A DNA stretch of 64,000 bases from Erythrobasidium yunnanense (Eukaryota; Basidiomycota; Cystobasidiomycetes; Erythrobasidiales; Erythrobasidiaceae), in assembly GCA_001600175.1 (NCBI GenBank), contig BCJC01000004.1, positions 1,302,001 through 1,366,000 of the forward strand, written 5' to 3'. The notes under the pieces are model-generated. The model searched no databases. It worked only from the letters and a program-made list of their open reading frames with translations, and was not told where the DNA came from. Below are positions 1-9,882 of the stretch, in pieces. A program made the translations under genes and the position numbers. Numbering within the stretch: the first letter of the stretch is position 1; each line of letters starts with the position of its first letter.

Positions 1-2
1 TG

Positions 3-1307
3 GACAAGAAGTGGTACTCCGCAATGGAAATGACTACTCATTACAAGCCGATGGCGATCACAGACACGGCTTCATGCCCGCTCATATTCAGAATCAACAC
101 CTCGTCAGAACAAATTCAGAGAAGGCTATGCCTTTCCGAGGCCGTAAATTGATACACCACCGCTCGCTCAACGGTAGATCCCGATATACCGACCCAAGAA
201 CGGCACAGACTGCGCCCAAACTTCCGTAAGTCCAAGCTTGCTTTACGAAAACGCAGCATATGAGCCTGTGCTGAGATTCTCAATACCAGTGCCCTCTTGA
301 CTACCTATCATCCGCTTGTCATCGAAGCTCACTTCTCCATCCTCTTGAACAATCTCTTGATGGGCGATTTCCGAGGTCTTCTCCGACAGCACTACCGCAT
401 CTCGCGCCTCATGGAGTACTTAGAAGGGTATCCAATCTTTGTTCCCGCCCGTTCTCTCAACCAATCTCAGTATGCAGAAGTGATGGAGCTTCTATCCTCT
501 TCATGGGCGAATGCACGAGAAAAAACATCTGGAATACCAGCACCCGATCTCTCGTCGTCAGAAGATGAATTACTGGCTCAAGGCCCACTGCCGAGCTTGC
601 ATCACCTCGTCGGGTACTTTACGGAACAACATGCTACGCGTCTTGAAGAGGCTGCTCTACAAGCCGAGAAAGACTATGCTGCATACACATCTGCAGCTAT
701 CAAAGCTAGAAGAGAAGCTGCCGCAGCTGCCGCCGCCAGTAGTGGGTCTAAGACATCTTCAAGGACGAAGTCGGAGCTGGAGAAGCGGATCTTAGAAGAA
801 GCAGAAAGAGAAGTAGAGGATATTCAAAGAGCTCATGAGAGCGCTTCTGCTGCTCAGCAACAGAAACTGCTAGAAGCGCCGACGTACAACACCGCAAGAG
901 CAGAAGTCGCACTAGCTTGGCTCAATGTAGCGATCTTACCGGATCTGATCGCTGAGGAAAAGGAAGAGATCGCACAGAGACAAGGTGCTGGTAACGGTGA
1001 AGATCATAAAGCTGGGTCATCGTCTGCTTCGGCTGCAGGCGGGCTCAAGACGGGCAGCAGTGCTTCGAAATCGAGATCGGAGAGCCCGTTGAACGGCAGC
1101 AGCGCTCTCTCGCCGGGAGTAGCTGGTATCAACCTGAATGGCGTATCAAGCGGTAAGGGCAAAGGGAAAGCAGCTGCATCGCCCAGCTTTGCGGATCCGA
1201 TCGCAAGAGTCAGCAGTAAAGGGAAGGGCAAAGGCCGGTCGATAGAGAATGATGATTCACCTCCGTCTGTTGGATCTAGCGTAGGCAGCAGCTTGTCTGC
1301 TTGGTAG
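3..1307 (+). CDS. Unrecognised protein, 3' part only, alanine/serine-rich tail
   Basis: The gene runs in from the left edge, so its start is missing. Best model: exons 3-143, 209-225 (17 nt) and 290-1307. Summed length is 1176 nt, or 391 residues plus stop, with GT..AG at both introns. The first ~130 visible residues look globular (segments such as SCPLIFRINTSSEQIQR and VIEAHFSILLNNLLMGDF). A helical, probably coiled-coil stretch rich in Ala, Glu and Lys follows. The last ~110 residues are Ser/Gly/Lys low complexity with repeated KGKGK blocks, probably disordered. No family was recognised. An alternative reads through 11-225 in another frame, but that codon use and residue mix look poorer. 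The C-terminal exon is secure; the joins upstream are inferred. Confidence 0.6.
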
Positions 1308-1506
1308 ACATTCTAGCGACTTCTTGTTATATTAGCCGACGCTCTTGTTGTATACTCGGATTAGCGGGCTTCGCAAGAAATGAAAGGAGGGCTATTCTTT
1401 GCGATGGTGTATCGCGGACTATATTACTGACTAGCACTGGCTGGGTATAAGATTGCTTGCGAAGAGAATGACGAATAGAAAAATCTAACCCGGATGAGGA
1501 CAAGAT

Positions 1507-1905
1507 CTACGCAAACCACCCTTTCTTCTCTGGTTGCTGTTGCTGCTGTGCTTGCGCTTGTAATGCCTGCCCTTGCTCCTGCATGCGAGCTCCTACTTTT
1601 TCGTTGCACTCCATGTACTTGAGGACTGTGGATACGCAGCTGCTTCAGAGGATGGTTATGGCATAAAAGAACGGTGTATACACACCACATCTGTCGGCGC
1701 AAGTGCTTTCTCCCTTGGTCAGAGCTCCCTCTAGATATCTTCTCTCTATGCATTTGGCGTGGCAGCTTTTGACGAGCTTGTTGAAGATGTCTGATACCAT
1801 TTCGATCTCTGTCGTTGCAGCTTCCAATCGCTCGTTGTTCATGCTGGGACCGCTGCCATACGCTGAGCCAGGCATAGGCTGAGGACGGCCAAAGATGGAG
1901 GTCAT
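1507..1905 (-). CDS. TIM10: Mitochondrial import inner membrane translocase subunit Tim10
   Basis: Small Tim chaperone of the mitochondrial intermembrane space. With Tim9 it carries hydrophobic carrier precursors to the TIM22 complex. Exons on the minus strand are 1905-1686 and 1625-1507 around a 60-nt intron; 339 nt in total gives 112 residues. The twin CX3C signature is present as CHAKC (residues 48-52) and CADRC (69-73), spaced as in Tim10. The flanking text (FNKLVKSCHAKC, LTKGESTCADRC, then VLKYMECNEKV across the splice) is typical of Tim10 rather than Tim9. The C-terminus is glutamine-rich. It is transcribed divergently from the gene at 2050, whose product also looks mitochondrial, with 144 bp between the start codons. 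Confidence 0.93.
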
Positions 1906-2049
1906 CTGGGCAGCACACCATCGTCGCTATCAGCGCAGCTTCATCGTCCATTCGTTCATCATCATTTACTTTGTAGAGGAATTGAAGCTTCTTTGAAAAG
2001 ACTTGTCGAAGTCGTCGTTTGACAAGAAAGCAATCCGTGCGATTTCAAG

Positions 2050-3408
2050 ATGCTCGCAACGTCGAGGAGAGTAGCAGCGAGCAGCGTCAGGCAGATAGCA
2101 GGAACAGCGAGCAGAGGTAGAATACATGACATTCATCAAGTAGCATTACTTGCTAGATCTGACGAGAAATCTACAGGATATGCGACCTCGAATGCTGTCG
2201 ATTTGGAGCTGGATTCACAGCATCAAGTGAAGAAACAAGATGATCAACCAGCTGCACGTAATGCTGCGATTCCTGCAGACCCGCCGCGACCCAGGCAGAG
2301 AGTCCAGCTGCGACAGCGAAACGAGCAGCAGCAGCAAGATCCACGCTTTCCCGATGGTCTCACTCCTGCACTGATGCGGCTGAGAGAACGAGGGAATGAT
2401 GCGGGTAGAGCGCAGACATCGCGCCCGCAGCAACCTCTGAGAGCCCAGCTTTCGCGACCTTCGAGCACTCCTTCTTCTGCTCAACGCATGGATTCATACA
2501 TCAACGAATCTGGATATCCACAACAGAGACCTGAACCACGATCAAACTCCCGCTCTGCTGCAGCCCATGCTCACGATAGACATGGAAGAGATCACTTGGC
2601 TCCGTATGAAGCGCCAGAGAATAGCGCAAGCAGTACAAGTACAGGCAGTGTTAGGACACCAGTATTGGAGAGAGACTCTGGTAGGGGACAGAGAGGGCAT
2701 AGGAGATTGATGCCTAGTGAAGAAGGAGAGAGATCGGGGTCGCATGTCATGCAGGTCGTGGGAGAGAACAGGCAGGGAGACAGACCACGGCAGAGCACGT
2801 CAAGATTCGGATCATCACGTCAGCCGCAAGAAGATGGATCGCGAGCGCCGTCTCGCTTTGCTGCTTCTGCGCGTCAAGGTGATGGAAGAAGATCGCCTTC
2901 CGCGTATGGCTCTCGTAGTCCCTCAGTTGGCGTCAGAGGGTCACCTCGGGGAGGCTCATCTAATCAGCGGCCTACACGGTCCTCCTCTGCGCCGACTTCA
3001 AGGCGACCTACAAGTCTAGCTCGTCGCGGCACCGCAGCCGCAAGTCCTCCTGAACCCATGAAGCCTAGCACACCTCCTCCATCCACGATGCTAGACGCAC
3101 AAGGCAACTATACCATGTCTCTGCCTTTCCACCACTCTCTGCCCCTAAATATCCAATCTTCCCTATCTGTAGCCTCAACTAAAGAAGTTAAGAAAGCTAC
3201 GTTGGTAGACTATGAGCGATATCTGTCGCCGATGGTTAGAGCATTGAGACTAGGGCAGAAGTCGAGCAGTGGTGGTAGCAGAGGCGGACTGCAGGCAAAC
3301 GAACGGAATGATTTCTTGCACAGAACGAGGTATGGCATGATGGGCAATTCTACGGTGCCTATTAGAGGGAAAGTCGAGGTCGTATCAAAGATAGAGTCAT
3401 CCGTGTAG
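2050..3408 (+). CDS. Unrecognised basic low-complexity protein, probably mitochondrial
   Basis: Single-exon reading frame of 452 residues. The N-terminus (MLATSRRVAASSVRQIAG) is rich in Arg, Ser and Ala without acidic residues, as in a mitochondrial presequence. Residues ~60-340 are Arg/Ser/Pro/Gln-rich and probably disordered. The last ~110 residues are more ordered and include LPFHHSLPLNIQSSLSVAS, VDYERYLSPMVRALRLGQ and FLHRTRYGMMGNS, which would be the part to search with. No family was recognised. Its start lies 144 bp from that of TIM10 on the other strand, which fits a shared promoter for two mitochondrial genes. Targeting is inferred from composition only. Confidence 0.7.
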   Translation: MLATSRRVAASSVRQIAGTASRGRIHDIHQVALLARSDEKSTGYATSNAVDLELDSQHQVKKQDDQPAARNAAIPADPPRPRQRVQLRQRNEQQQQDPRFPDGLTPALMRLRERGNDAGRAQTSRPQQPLRAQLSRPSSTPSSAQRMDSYINESGYPQQRPEPRSNSRSAAAHAHDRHGRDHLAPYEAPENSASSTSTGSVRTPVLERDSGRGQRGHRRLMPSEEGERSGSHVMQVVGENRQGDRPRQSTSRFGSSRQPQEDGSRAPSRFAASARQGDGRRSPSAYGSRSPSVGVRGSPRGGSSNQRPTRSSSAPTSRRPTSLARRGTAAASPPEPMKPSTPPPSTMLDAQGNYTMSLPFHHSLPLNIQSSLSVASTKEVKKATLVDYERYLSPMVRALRLGQKSSSGGSRGGLQANERNDFLHRTRYGMMGNSTVPIRGKVEVVSKIESSV

Positions 3409-3474
3409 ATAGATTCATCATAGCGAATACACTTTGCCTGTTCATGCTTCTTGCGCTGTGTTCCTTGACACAAC

Positions 3475-4599
3475 ATGTCGCTTGAAGATACATTCACGCG
3501 CTCGGTCGCCCATATCTCATCAAGTAGCGTTCAAGCGAGTAACGACGTCAAGCTCGAGGTGCATCTGGATCCATGACCTGCCAAGCTCGCCCACGATCCC
3601 GTGCTGACCTCCATCCTGTCACATCTCTATCTTGCTTGCTAATGGCAGCTCTATGGCTTCTACAAGATTGCGACTGTCTCGCCCACTCCCTCCTCTGCCC
3701 GCCCTGGGATGTTTGATTTCGCAGGACGTGCGAAATGGGATGCCTGGTCTCGACTCGGCAAGAGTCTCTCTTCCTCCCACCCTCCTGCCAACGTCGTTCC
3801 AGAAGCTCAGAGATCATACATTGGCATAGCGAAGACCAAGTTCGGCTTTAACGAGAACGAAGAGCGTGCGAACGCGATGCAGGAACAGACGACGAGCTCG
3901 ACAGAGAGTAAAGGAAAGCGGAGGATGAGGGATGAGGACATGACGGCGGACGAACTCCTCGATGAGCCGGATGAAAGCTATGCCGAACGCAATAAAGGAA
4001 GAGGGAATGCGAGAGTCGCCGTTTCCAAAATGCAGCTCGAGAATGGCACAAACGTGTCTGATGATGCAGCAGGGCGGCATGAAGATACAAAGTACGTCTC
4101 TGTATGTCTACACGGATATCAGGGAGGCTGAAAGGTTTGTCACAGACTCCACGACTTGGCGGCAGCTGGCAATACGAAAGCAATAGAAGATTTACGGCCT
4201 CTTCTTCCTGATCTTAATAAAGCAGATGAATATGTGCGTAGTAACAGAGGTGCGAGAGGGTACGCACAAGCTGAGTCTCACGTTGCGTTGGCACAGGGGT
4301 TCACGCCGTTACACCTTGCTGCAGATAGAGGTAGGGTCACTGCTGATCTTCTTTCCTAATTTGTGGTATCCTGGCTGATGCGATATCCGAACGATACAGG
4401 TCATCATGAAACAGTTTCTCGGCTCCTCAACCTTGGTGCCAATGCATCAGCGAAGGTAGGCTCATCGTACCAGACTCTTTGTTATCGTCATTGCTAACGT
4501 GTGCGAATGCAGGATGGAGAAGGCTTTACGGCCTTGGACAATGCAAGAATCGTAGACGATCAGAAGATGATTGCTATACTGGAGGAGGCACAGGTCTGA
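3475..4599 (+). CDS. Acyl-CoA-binding domain protein with ankyrin repeats (ACBD6-like)
   Basis: Binds long-chain acyl-CoA in the cytosol or nucleus; the family buffers acyl-CoA and supplies N-myristoylation and lipid enzymes. Exons are 3475-3558, 3649-4091, 4146-4330, 4400-4455 and 4513-4599, summing to 855 nt (284 residues). The ACBP fold is at residues ~5-90 with the ligand-contact motif NDVKLELYGFYKIAT and the helix-3/4 signature RPGMFDFAGRAKWDAW. An acidic linker follows. The C-terminal ankyrin repeats start at LHDLAAAGN and contain GFTPLHLAADRGHHETVSRL and DGEGFTALDNA. The order ACBP-linker-ankyrin matches human ACBD6 and its fungal orthologues. Frame changes at every junction are resolved by the GT..AG introns given, which supports the model. 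Confidence 0.92.
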
Positions 4600-4745
4600 T
4601 GCCGCAACGTTAGACGACACTGGCTTAAGACATGCTCTAGCTATATATACACCTTCGACAGCCTCCGAGGAAGCAGGACTAATGCAATGTTGTTGTACGA
4701 CTGCCAACCTATTACACGGACAATACTAAGGACAGCGTAGGACTG

Positions 4746-7592
4746 CTACGATCCTCTAATAAATGACTCATCCATCTTGATCTGCCATTCTCCAAGTGGT
4801 TTCTCCTTATAAGCTGGTCCTAAAGCTTCCACCCTTCTCCCGCCAACTTGCTCATACGATCGCCGAAGCATCGCCATCTCGTCATCATGAAGGTCTTCCA
4901 GCTCGTTCGTAGGGAACTCATCTAGACGTATCCGCTTCCGCACCCTCATGCCATTCACAATCTGTATCTCGGACGACACCAGCGGTTCAGGCGTTGCCGT
5001 CCTTGATGCCTGTCCTCGTTTACTTTCGAAGTAGCCATTGGCCGTCACGGCTTTTGCAGAGCCTGTCACACCAGGCGAAGGCATCGCTAGAAAAGCCGGA
5101 ATAGCTTCTTCTCTCCCAGGCTCGAGAATGCGCGTAGCTCTCTCTGTCCGGAACCTAGTATCGCTGTCTTGATTCTCTGTATCTGATAGATCAGAGCTGA
5201 CAGAAGACAGCTCGCCTTCCGAATCAAAGAGATCTTCGGCAACCTTTGCTGCTGTGGCAGTGAGGACAGCTTTCCGTTGCAAAGTTGTGTTTGCGCCATT
5301 GATGTTGGAGAGGTTGAGAGGTGGGGGACGGAATTGACGAGGTGGACGACGATTCTTGTCGGCCTGTCGTAGTCCTGGTACCGGTGTACTTTGCCGAGTC
5401 GAAGGTGCTCGAGACAAGCGCGCAGAGAGAGCGCCTGTGCGTCCTGTAGTACCAGGAGCACGCTCTATGAGTATCTTCGGTAATGAAGGAGGCTTGTCAA
5501 GCTTCTTCTGCACGGGTGCTTTCGTGATGATCGGAGGAGCAGATTGAGGTACCGTTATTCCCTTCGCTGACACGATGTCCGCTGGAAGAGCTGATATAGG
5601 CGAGAACTCTTGTTGTGTATCGATAGCCAATGCAGGCAGCTTGTGCCCGAAGGCGAAAGTCGTAAGAGCACCAGCTGGGATCGCGAAGCCTGGTGTCGCG
5701 GGGCTCCGCGGCGGTATAGGAGTAGTAGGCGAGTCTGCTTGCACAGCAGCATGAGCTGCTGCAGCTGTACGGAAGAACGAGTCTTTGATAGTTGGTGGGC
5801 CACGATAGTCCCAGTATTTGGCCCTCTCTTCTTTGGTCATTGGCGTATTACGCTTTCTCAATTGCATCGACCGGCCTATAGCACCATTGTCTGTATCTCC
5901 ATCGTCTGCTTCCGATTGTGTGCTCGCTCCAGGAGGTAAGTGGCCGTTGGGGAATAAGCCCAGATATGGGCCAAACCCATTACCGTACGTATATTCGTCC
6001 AAGAATTCCTTGGACGCATTCATCAACGCAAGAGCTTCCTTTGCACCATCATCATCCTCAGATTCATTCCCTCTCCGCCTCCTCCGTCTTTTATGGATTG
6101 GCGACCCGTCAGGACCCATCTGAGCTGAAGACGCCCCATCCGACTGTGGCTGCGCTGCATATGCAGTATTCACATTCGATAGAGGTACTGTACTGCTGGG
6201 ACGACCTGCATTGCGGGTTCTTCGGGTTGTCATGCTGGATGACGTAGAGGTGTTCGGGATAGCTGTGTGAGGGTGCCTCTCACCATTGACCGATAGCCCT
6301 TTATGCTCATACGCAGGCTTAATATCGTTACTAGGTCGAGGCGCGATGGCGACCCAGGTAGGCGGAGCAGAGGAGATAGCCGGCTTTTCGGAAACCGAGG
6401 GTGGGTTGCGGCGAAGAGGTTTGATTGTGATGCTGAGGTTGCTGGATGTCTTTGGAAGATTGTTGGTTCTGCCAGCTGACGATGAGGTTTTAGAGAGGGA
6501 AGTGGAATAAGCCGGAGGAAGGCTTGAGATTGCTGGTGAGGCCGACCGAGACTTTGGTGCACTCGAAGTCGATGGTTCCGCTGAGCGAGCTGCTGCTAGC
6601 TTGCGCTGAGCATTCGTGAGTGGCGCTGCTGAGGTACTGGGTTGAGCAGCTGGATTTCGAAGGTACTCGTCTGCAGAGATGCCAGGCGGGGTAGGCGGGA
6701 TCCCTGGTGATCAAGTCAAAAATTAGCGAGATTTCTTCAGCCACAGAAGCATACGGACTCGCCTTTGCCTCCAGTAGTCCACATGTGCGCTCCACTGCCC
6801 CATTCTATCGTATCGTTCTCCCGCCAGTGACCAAAGTACCTGCAAGCCGCATGGGTCCTGCTGGGCTCGAGAAGCTCTTCGTAGCGCCTGAGCGTATCCT
6901 CTGTCTGTTGTAGTTGCTTCTTCTTGAGTCTCTCCGTCTCCTTGAGCTTCTCGCTGCTGACTGGAACAGCTGTTTTGGGCACCCCTTTGAGCGGGCTCGC
7001 TGAGGCGTAGTATGCGACGGAGGCGAGTTCCGACTTGAGATGCTCGTACTGTGTACGTAGCTTATTCCTATCCTGTATCAAGCGGTCTCTCTCCTGCTTG
7101 CGTCCCCGTTTCTCGAGCGTTTCTCCAGCGAGATGCCTTCGAGCGTAATACTCGTCGCTGAAGTCCCGCTGATGCCCAGGCTCCGCTGTCGTCTTGACCC
7201 TTGGTAGCTCGCCATACGCTATAGGTCTGCTCTCGGGCACCTCTATCAAAGCTTGCAGGCCTATAGGGAGCTCTGGAGTTTCGAACAGCGTGACGAGTGG
7301 AGGAGGATCGGTAGTGAGCAGGAGGCCAGTAGTACGAGGAAGGAGAGCGTCTGTGAGATGACAGCTTCAGTCTTCCGGCGCCATAACACACAGAGACAGC
7401 CTTTCCCTCCTCCGACCTACCTTCATCGTCTGCTTCGTCTCCCGAATTGGCAGCATCTTTCACAGGGTTAGTAGAGCGTGTACTACGACGTTGCTGCTGG
7501 ACAGGCTGCTGCAACATCGCGTCGCCGTCGCCGTCGTTGACGCTTTCGTCTGCTCGTTGCTTTCCTTTGGATTTTGACGACAGCTCGTTCAT
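4746..7592 (-). CDS. Large nuclear protein with a PEHE/SAS4-like segment; possible histone acetyltransferase subunit
   Basis: Best model on the minus strand: exons 7592-7421, 7350-6769 and 6703-4746, 2712 nt or 903 residues. After a charged start (KSKGKQRADESVND) comes a segment with IEVPESRPIAYGELP, then RDFSDEYYARRHLAGE and a basic Glu/Arg helix. This order (VP.xR, D-x-S-D-E-x-Y-x-x-RH, charged helix) is what I know from the PEHE region of MSL1/KANSL1 and the fungal Sas4 subunit, which contact MYST acetyltransferases. The middle and C-terminus are Ser/Pro/Thr-rich, with a basic KRRRRRR patch, LRKRNTPMTKEERAKYWDYR and a final QIKMDESFIRGS. Family assignment is inference from motif shape. The second intron has no good GT donor in the right phase; a GC..AG intron at 6704-6768 solves the frame. 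Confidence 0.6.
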
Positions 7593-8264
7593 GATGGGCA
7601 GGATCTTGCGGGCAGGATGGCAGATGCAGACGTAGGATAGGCTCAGACGTCAAGTACGTCAAGTAGATGGGCCATCTTCCAGGCAGACTCAGTCAAGTCG
7701 AGCAATCGCGTTGGCTGCTGCGCGAAGAGCAGCAAGTCCCAGAAACATAGGCGGCAAATGACAGCAGATAACGACAAGGCGCCGTCGCACAAGTCATACC
7801 CAGCATACATTTTCGGTATAACATTCAATCAGTTTAACCCGTGCTGGTTTGGCTATCTCTGAGGATGCGAGTAGCGAGCGCAATGGCACAACTTTTCCAG
7901 AATCTGCGATGCACACTTGGAGGGACATGAGGACAATATTATACCTACATGTGCGCCTGTATGAGATACTTCAAGCTACAGGAAAGCGCAAAAAGCGCAA
8001 TCATCGCAACAGCCCGACCTGGCTAGGCGATACTTACGGTACGGTACACGCCAACGCTGATGATCTTTGCCATGTATGCTGACAGCTACTAACTTACTGA
8101 AGAACATTGGCATTATGATGCCTAGGAAGTGATGGCTGCTTGGCAATAGGAACATCTGCTATGATAAACTACTTCAATCTGATGACATCGGCACGATCAA
8201 AAGGCCGAAAAGGCACTTCGGTAACCGGATACTGTATCTCTTTCCTTTCCTTTCATATCACAAT
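7593..8264. other. Intergenic, divergent promoter region
   Basis: 672 bp between the start of the PEHE-like gene (minus) and the first secreted paralogue (plus). Short ORFs here show no recognisable protein and no intron logic. The only notable item is the block at 8181-8214, which is repeated upstream of the second paralogue. Confidence 0.6.
8181..8214 (+). promoter_or_regulatory. Upstream block shared with the second secreted paralogue (copy 1)
   Basis: The block contains GATCAAAAGGCCGAAAAG and lies 51 bp before the start codon at 8265. A near copy (CATCAAAAGACCGAGAAG) lies at 9770-9802, 80 bp before the start of the paralogue at 9883. The flanks agree too (GATGACATCGG against CATGACTTCGG). 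The surrounding non-coding DNA is not obviously alike, so this is either conserved promoter sequence or a remnant of the duplication. Confidence 0.5.
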
Positions 8265-9244
8265 ATGCTCAAGATACTCGCGTACGGCCTATTTACAACC
8301 TGGACGTTGTTGGCTCGCGCCGCACCCTTCCCTCAAGCAACCCTAAGTCCCGCCTCCGGTATGCTGCCTGTTCCAAAGATGTTCGAGCCGTTCTGATCAC
8401 CAACGCAGTCTCTTCTATAGATGGTTCCCCTGCCACTGTAACACCTACGCCAACATCAGCGCCGAGGACCGATCTCGTCACGTTCTCCGGTGTAGAGGTC
8501 ACAAGTCCTACGGAATGGAACCTCTTAGCTGGGAATGCAAGAGTCAACGGTGCAAACATTGCGCTGACTCGCTCCGATACAACGTTTTTGGCCCGTCTCA
8601 AGACTGATCCTGCACGACAAGCCGGTGGTCTAGGCGGAACGCCTACAACCGTAACAAATGCGGGTGAGTCGTCATTGTTCACGTAGCACGATACAGGCTG
8701 ACAATGTATCTGTAATGTCAGAGGGCTTTGACGTATCCCCTACCCACCTGGCTCTCGTCGCGGTTGATCCCAGTCTACCAGACGCGCTAGAATTGGGTTA
8801 CTCTTGTGACGTGCAAGGTACTCAGCTCAACTGCACTATTGTGAGGCGATCTATCCCCAAGGTGCAGGATGTCCAATATCCTGATGTACAGCTACTCGTT
8901 TTCTCCATTAGATCGGCTACTCTTCAAACACCACAGATATTATCGCCGTGTATTCTGCACTCTATGAAGTCGCACCCACCGAAGTCACTGCAGCCCCCGC
9001 TCCGACCGGTCAAGCCTTGAATGCTATCGTCAACAATGAGCAATTGGCCGACTTATTCGCATCTGCTTTCAGTCGCGTCGAGAGCGATGCTGCAACTGCG
9101 AGTGCTACGGCAGATTGGATATCCTACAGATCGGCTATCCAGTCCAGCTTGGCGCAAAGTGCATCGTCCTACTTTGAATCTCTGCGGACTGCAGAGACTG
9201 CCGCGAGCGCAAGCAGTACAGTCCAGCCGATGAGCGCGGCCTGA
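8265..9244 (+). CDS. Unrecognised secreted protein, tandem copy 1
   Basis: Exons 8265-8358, 8409-8663, 8722-8840 and 8912-9244 sum to 801 nt (266 residues). A signal peptide is clear: MLKILAYGLFTTWTLLARAA, cleaved near APFPQ. The mature protein begins Ser/Thr/Pro-rich, then has a globular part with VTFSGVEVTSP, LTRSDTTFLARL, VSPTHLALVAVDP and YSCDVQGTQLNCTI. The two cysteines there are the only ones in the mature chain and may form a disulfide. VYSALYEVAPTEV follows. The C-terminal ~90 residues are Ala/Ser-rich and helical. No GPI site or catalytic motif was recognised. Its neighbour at 9883 is a paralogue with the same intron positions and phases (1, 1, 0). Function unknown; a wall-associated or host-contact protein is possible but unsupported. 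Confidence 0.85.
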
Positions 9245-9882
9245 GCGAAGTCAACTGCTATCTCTACATTGTAGGATGTCAGTATACCGAAGCAAATGTC
9301 ATTATCTTCATACAAAGTAAGCGTAGGACCTACCCAGCCGTGTGTCAGTTTCAAGTAATATCGCCGTCTTAACCCTGTATCTGGAATCAGTGTATACAGC
9401 ATGCTTCGAATACTTACATCGTATTTAGCCGCTACTGCTCTGCCCTCTTTGGTATTTCATACAGTATCCGATCTTCGTTGCTTTCCTTTCGTCTCTTGTT
9501 TACTTGAGACCGCTCGATTACAACGGACTCCGACAACGCTTCCTTAATGCAGGGTGTGTGAAGCTGCCAAACGTTAAGTGTATGCGCCCATCGTCACACC
9601 TTGTGTGTGGCTTCGCTTACACAAACTGGCGGACTTTACTGCAAGGCCTGCTAAAGGATGTCATATGAAGTACAGGCCTTTTGGCATCCTTCACAAGAAA
9701 CCTTAGTCCTTTACATGCTGTCTGGACAGACAGGCTCTAAGGCTTGATATGGCAGGCACAGGCTCACCTCATGACTTCGGCATCATCAAAAGACCGAGAA
9801 GCTACCGATCCTTGCAGACCTTATTTAGATCTCGAGAAAACATCTTCTTTTCTTCTTCCTCTCACTTTCGGACCACACCAAC
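9245..9882. other. Intergenic spacer between the tandem secreted genes
   Basis: 638 bp holding the 3' region of copy 1 and the promoter of copy 2. The shared block at 9770-9802 is the only recognisable element. A pyrimidine-rich tract (9845-9866) precedes the start codon of copy 2, as is common before fungal start sites. Confidence 0.6.
9770..9802 (+). promoter_or_regulatory. Upstream block shared with the first secreted paralogue (copy 2)
   Basis: Contains CATCAAAAGACCGAGAAG; the partner is at 8181-8214. Same orientation and a similar distance to the start codon. Confidence 0.5.

Noticed and set aside
7643-8082. Short ORFs in the divergent promoter before the secreted pair
   Set aside because: No family features; need non-ATG starts or lack any exon partner.
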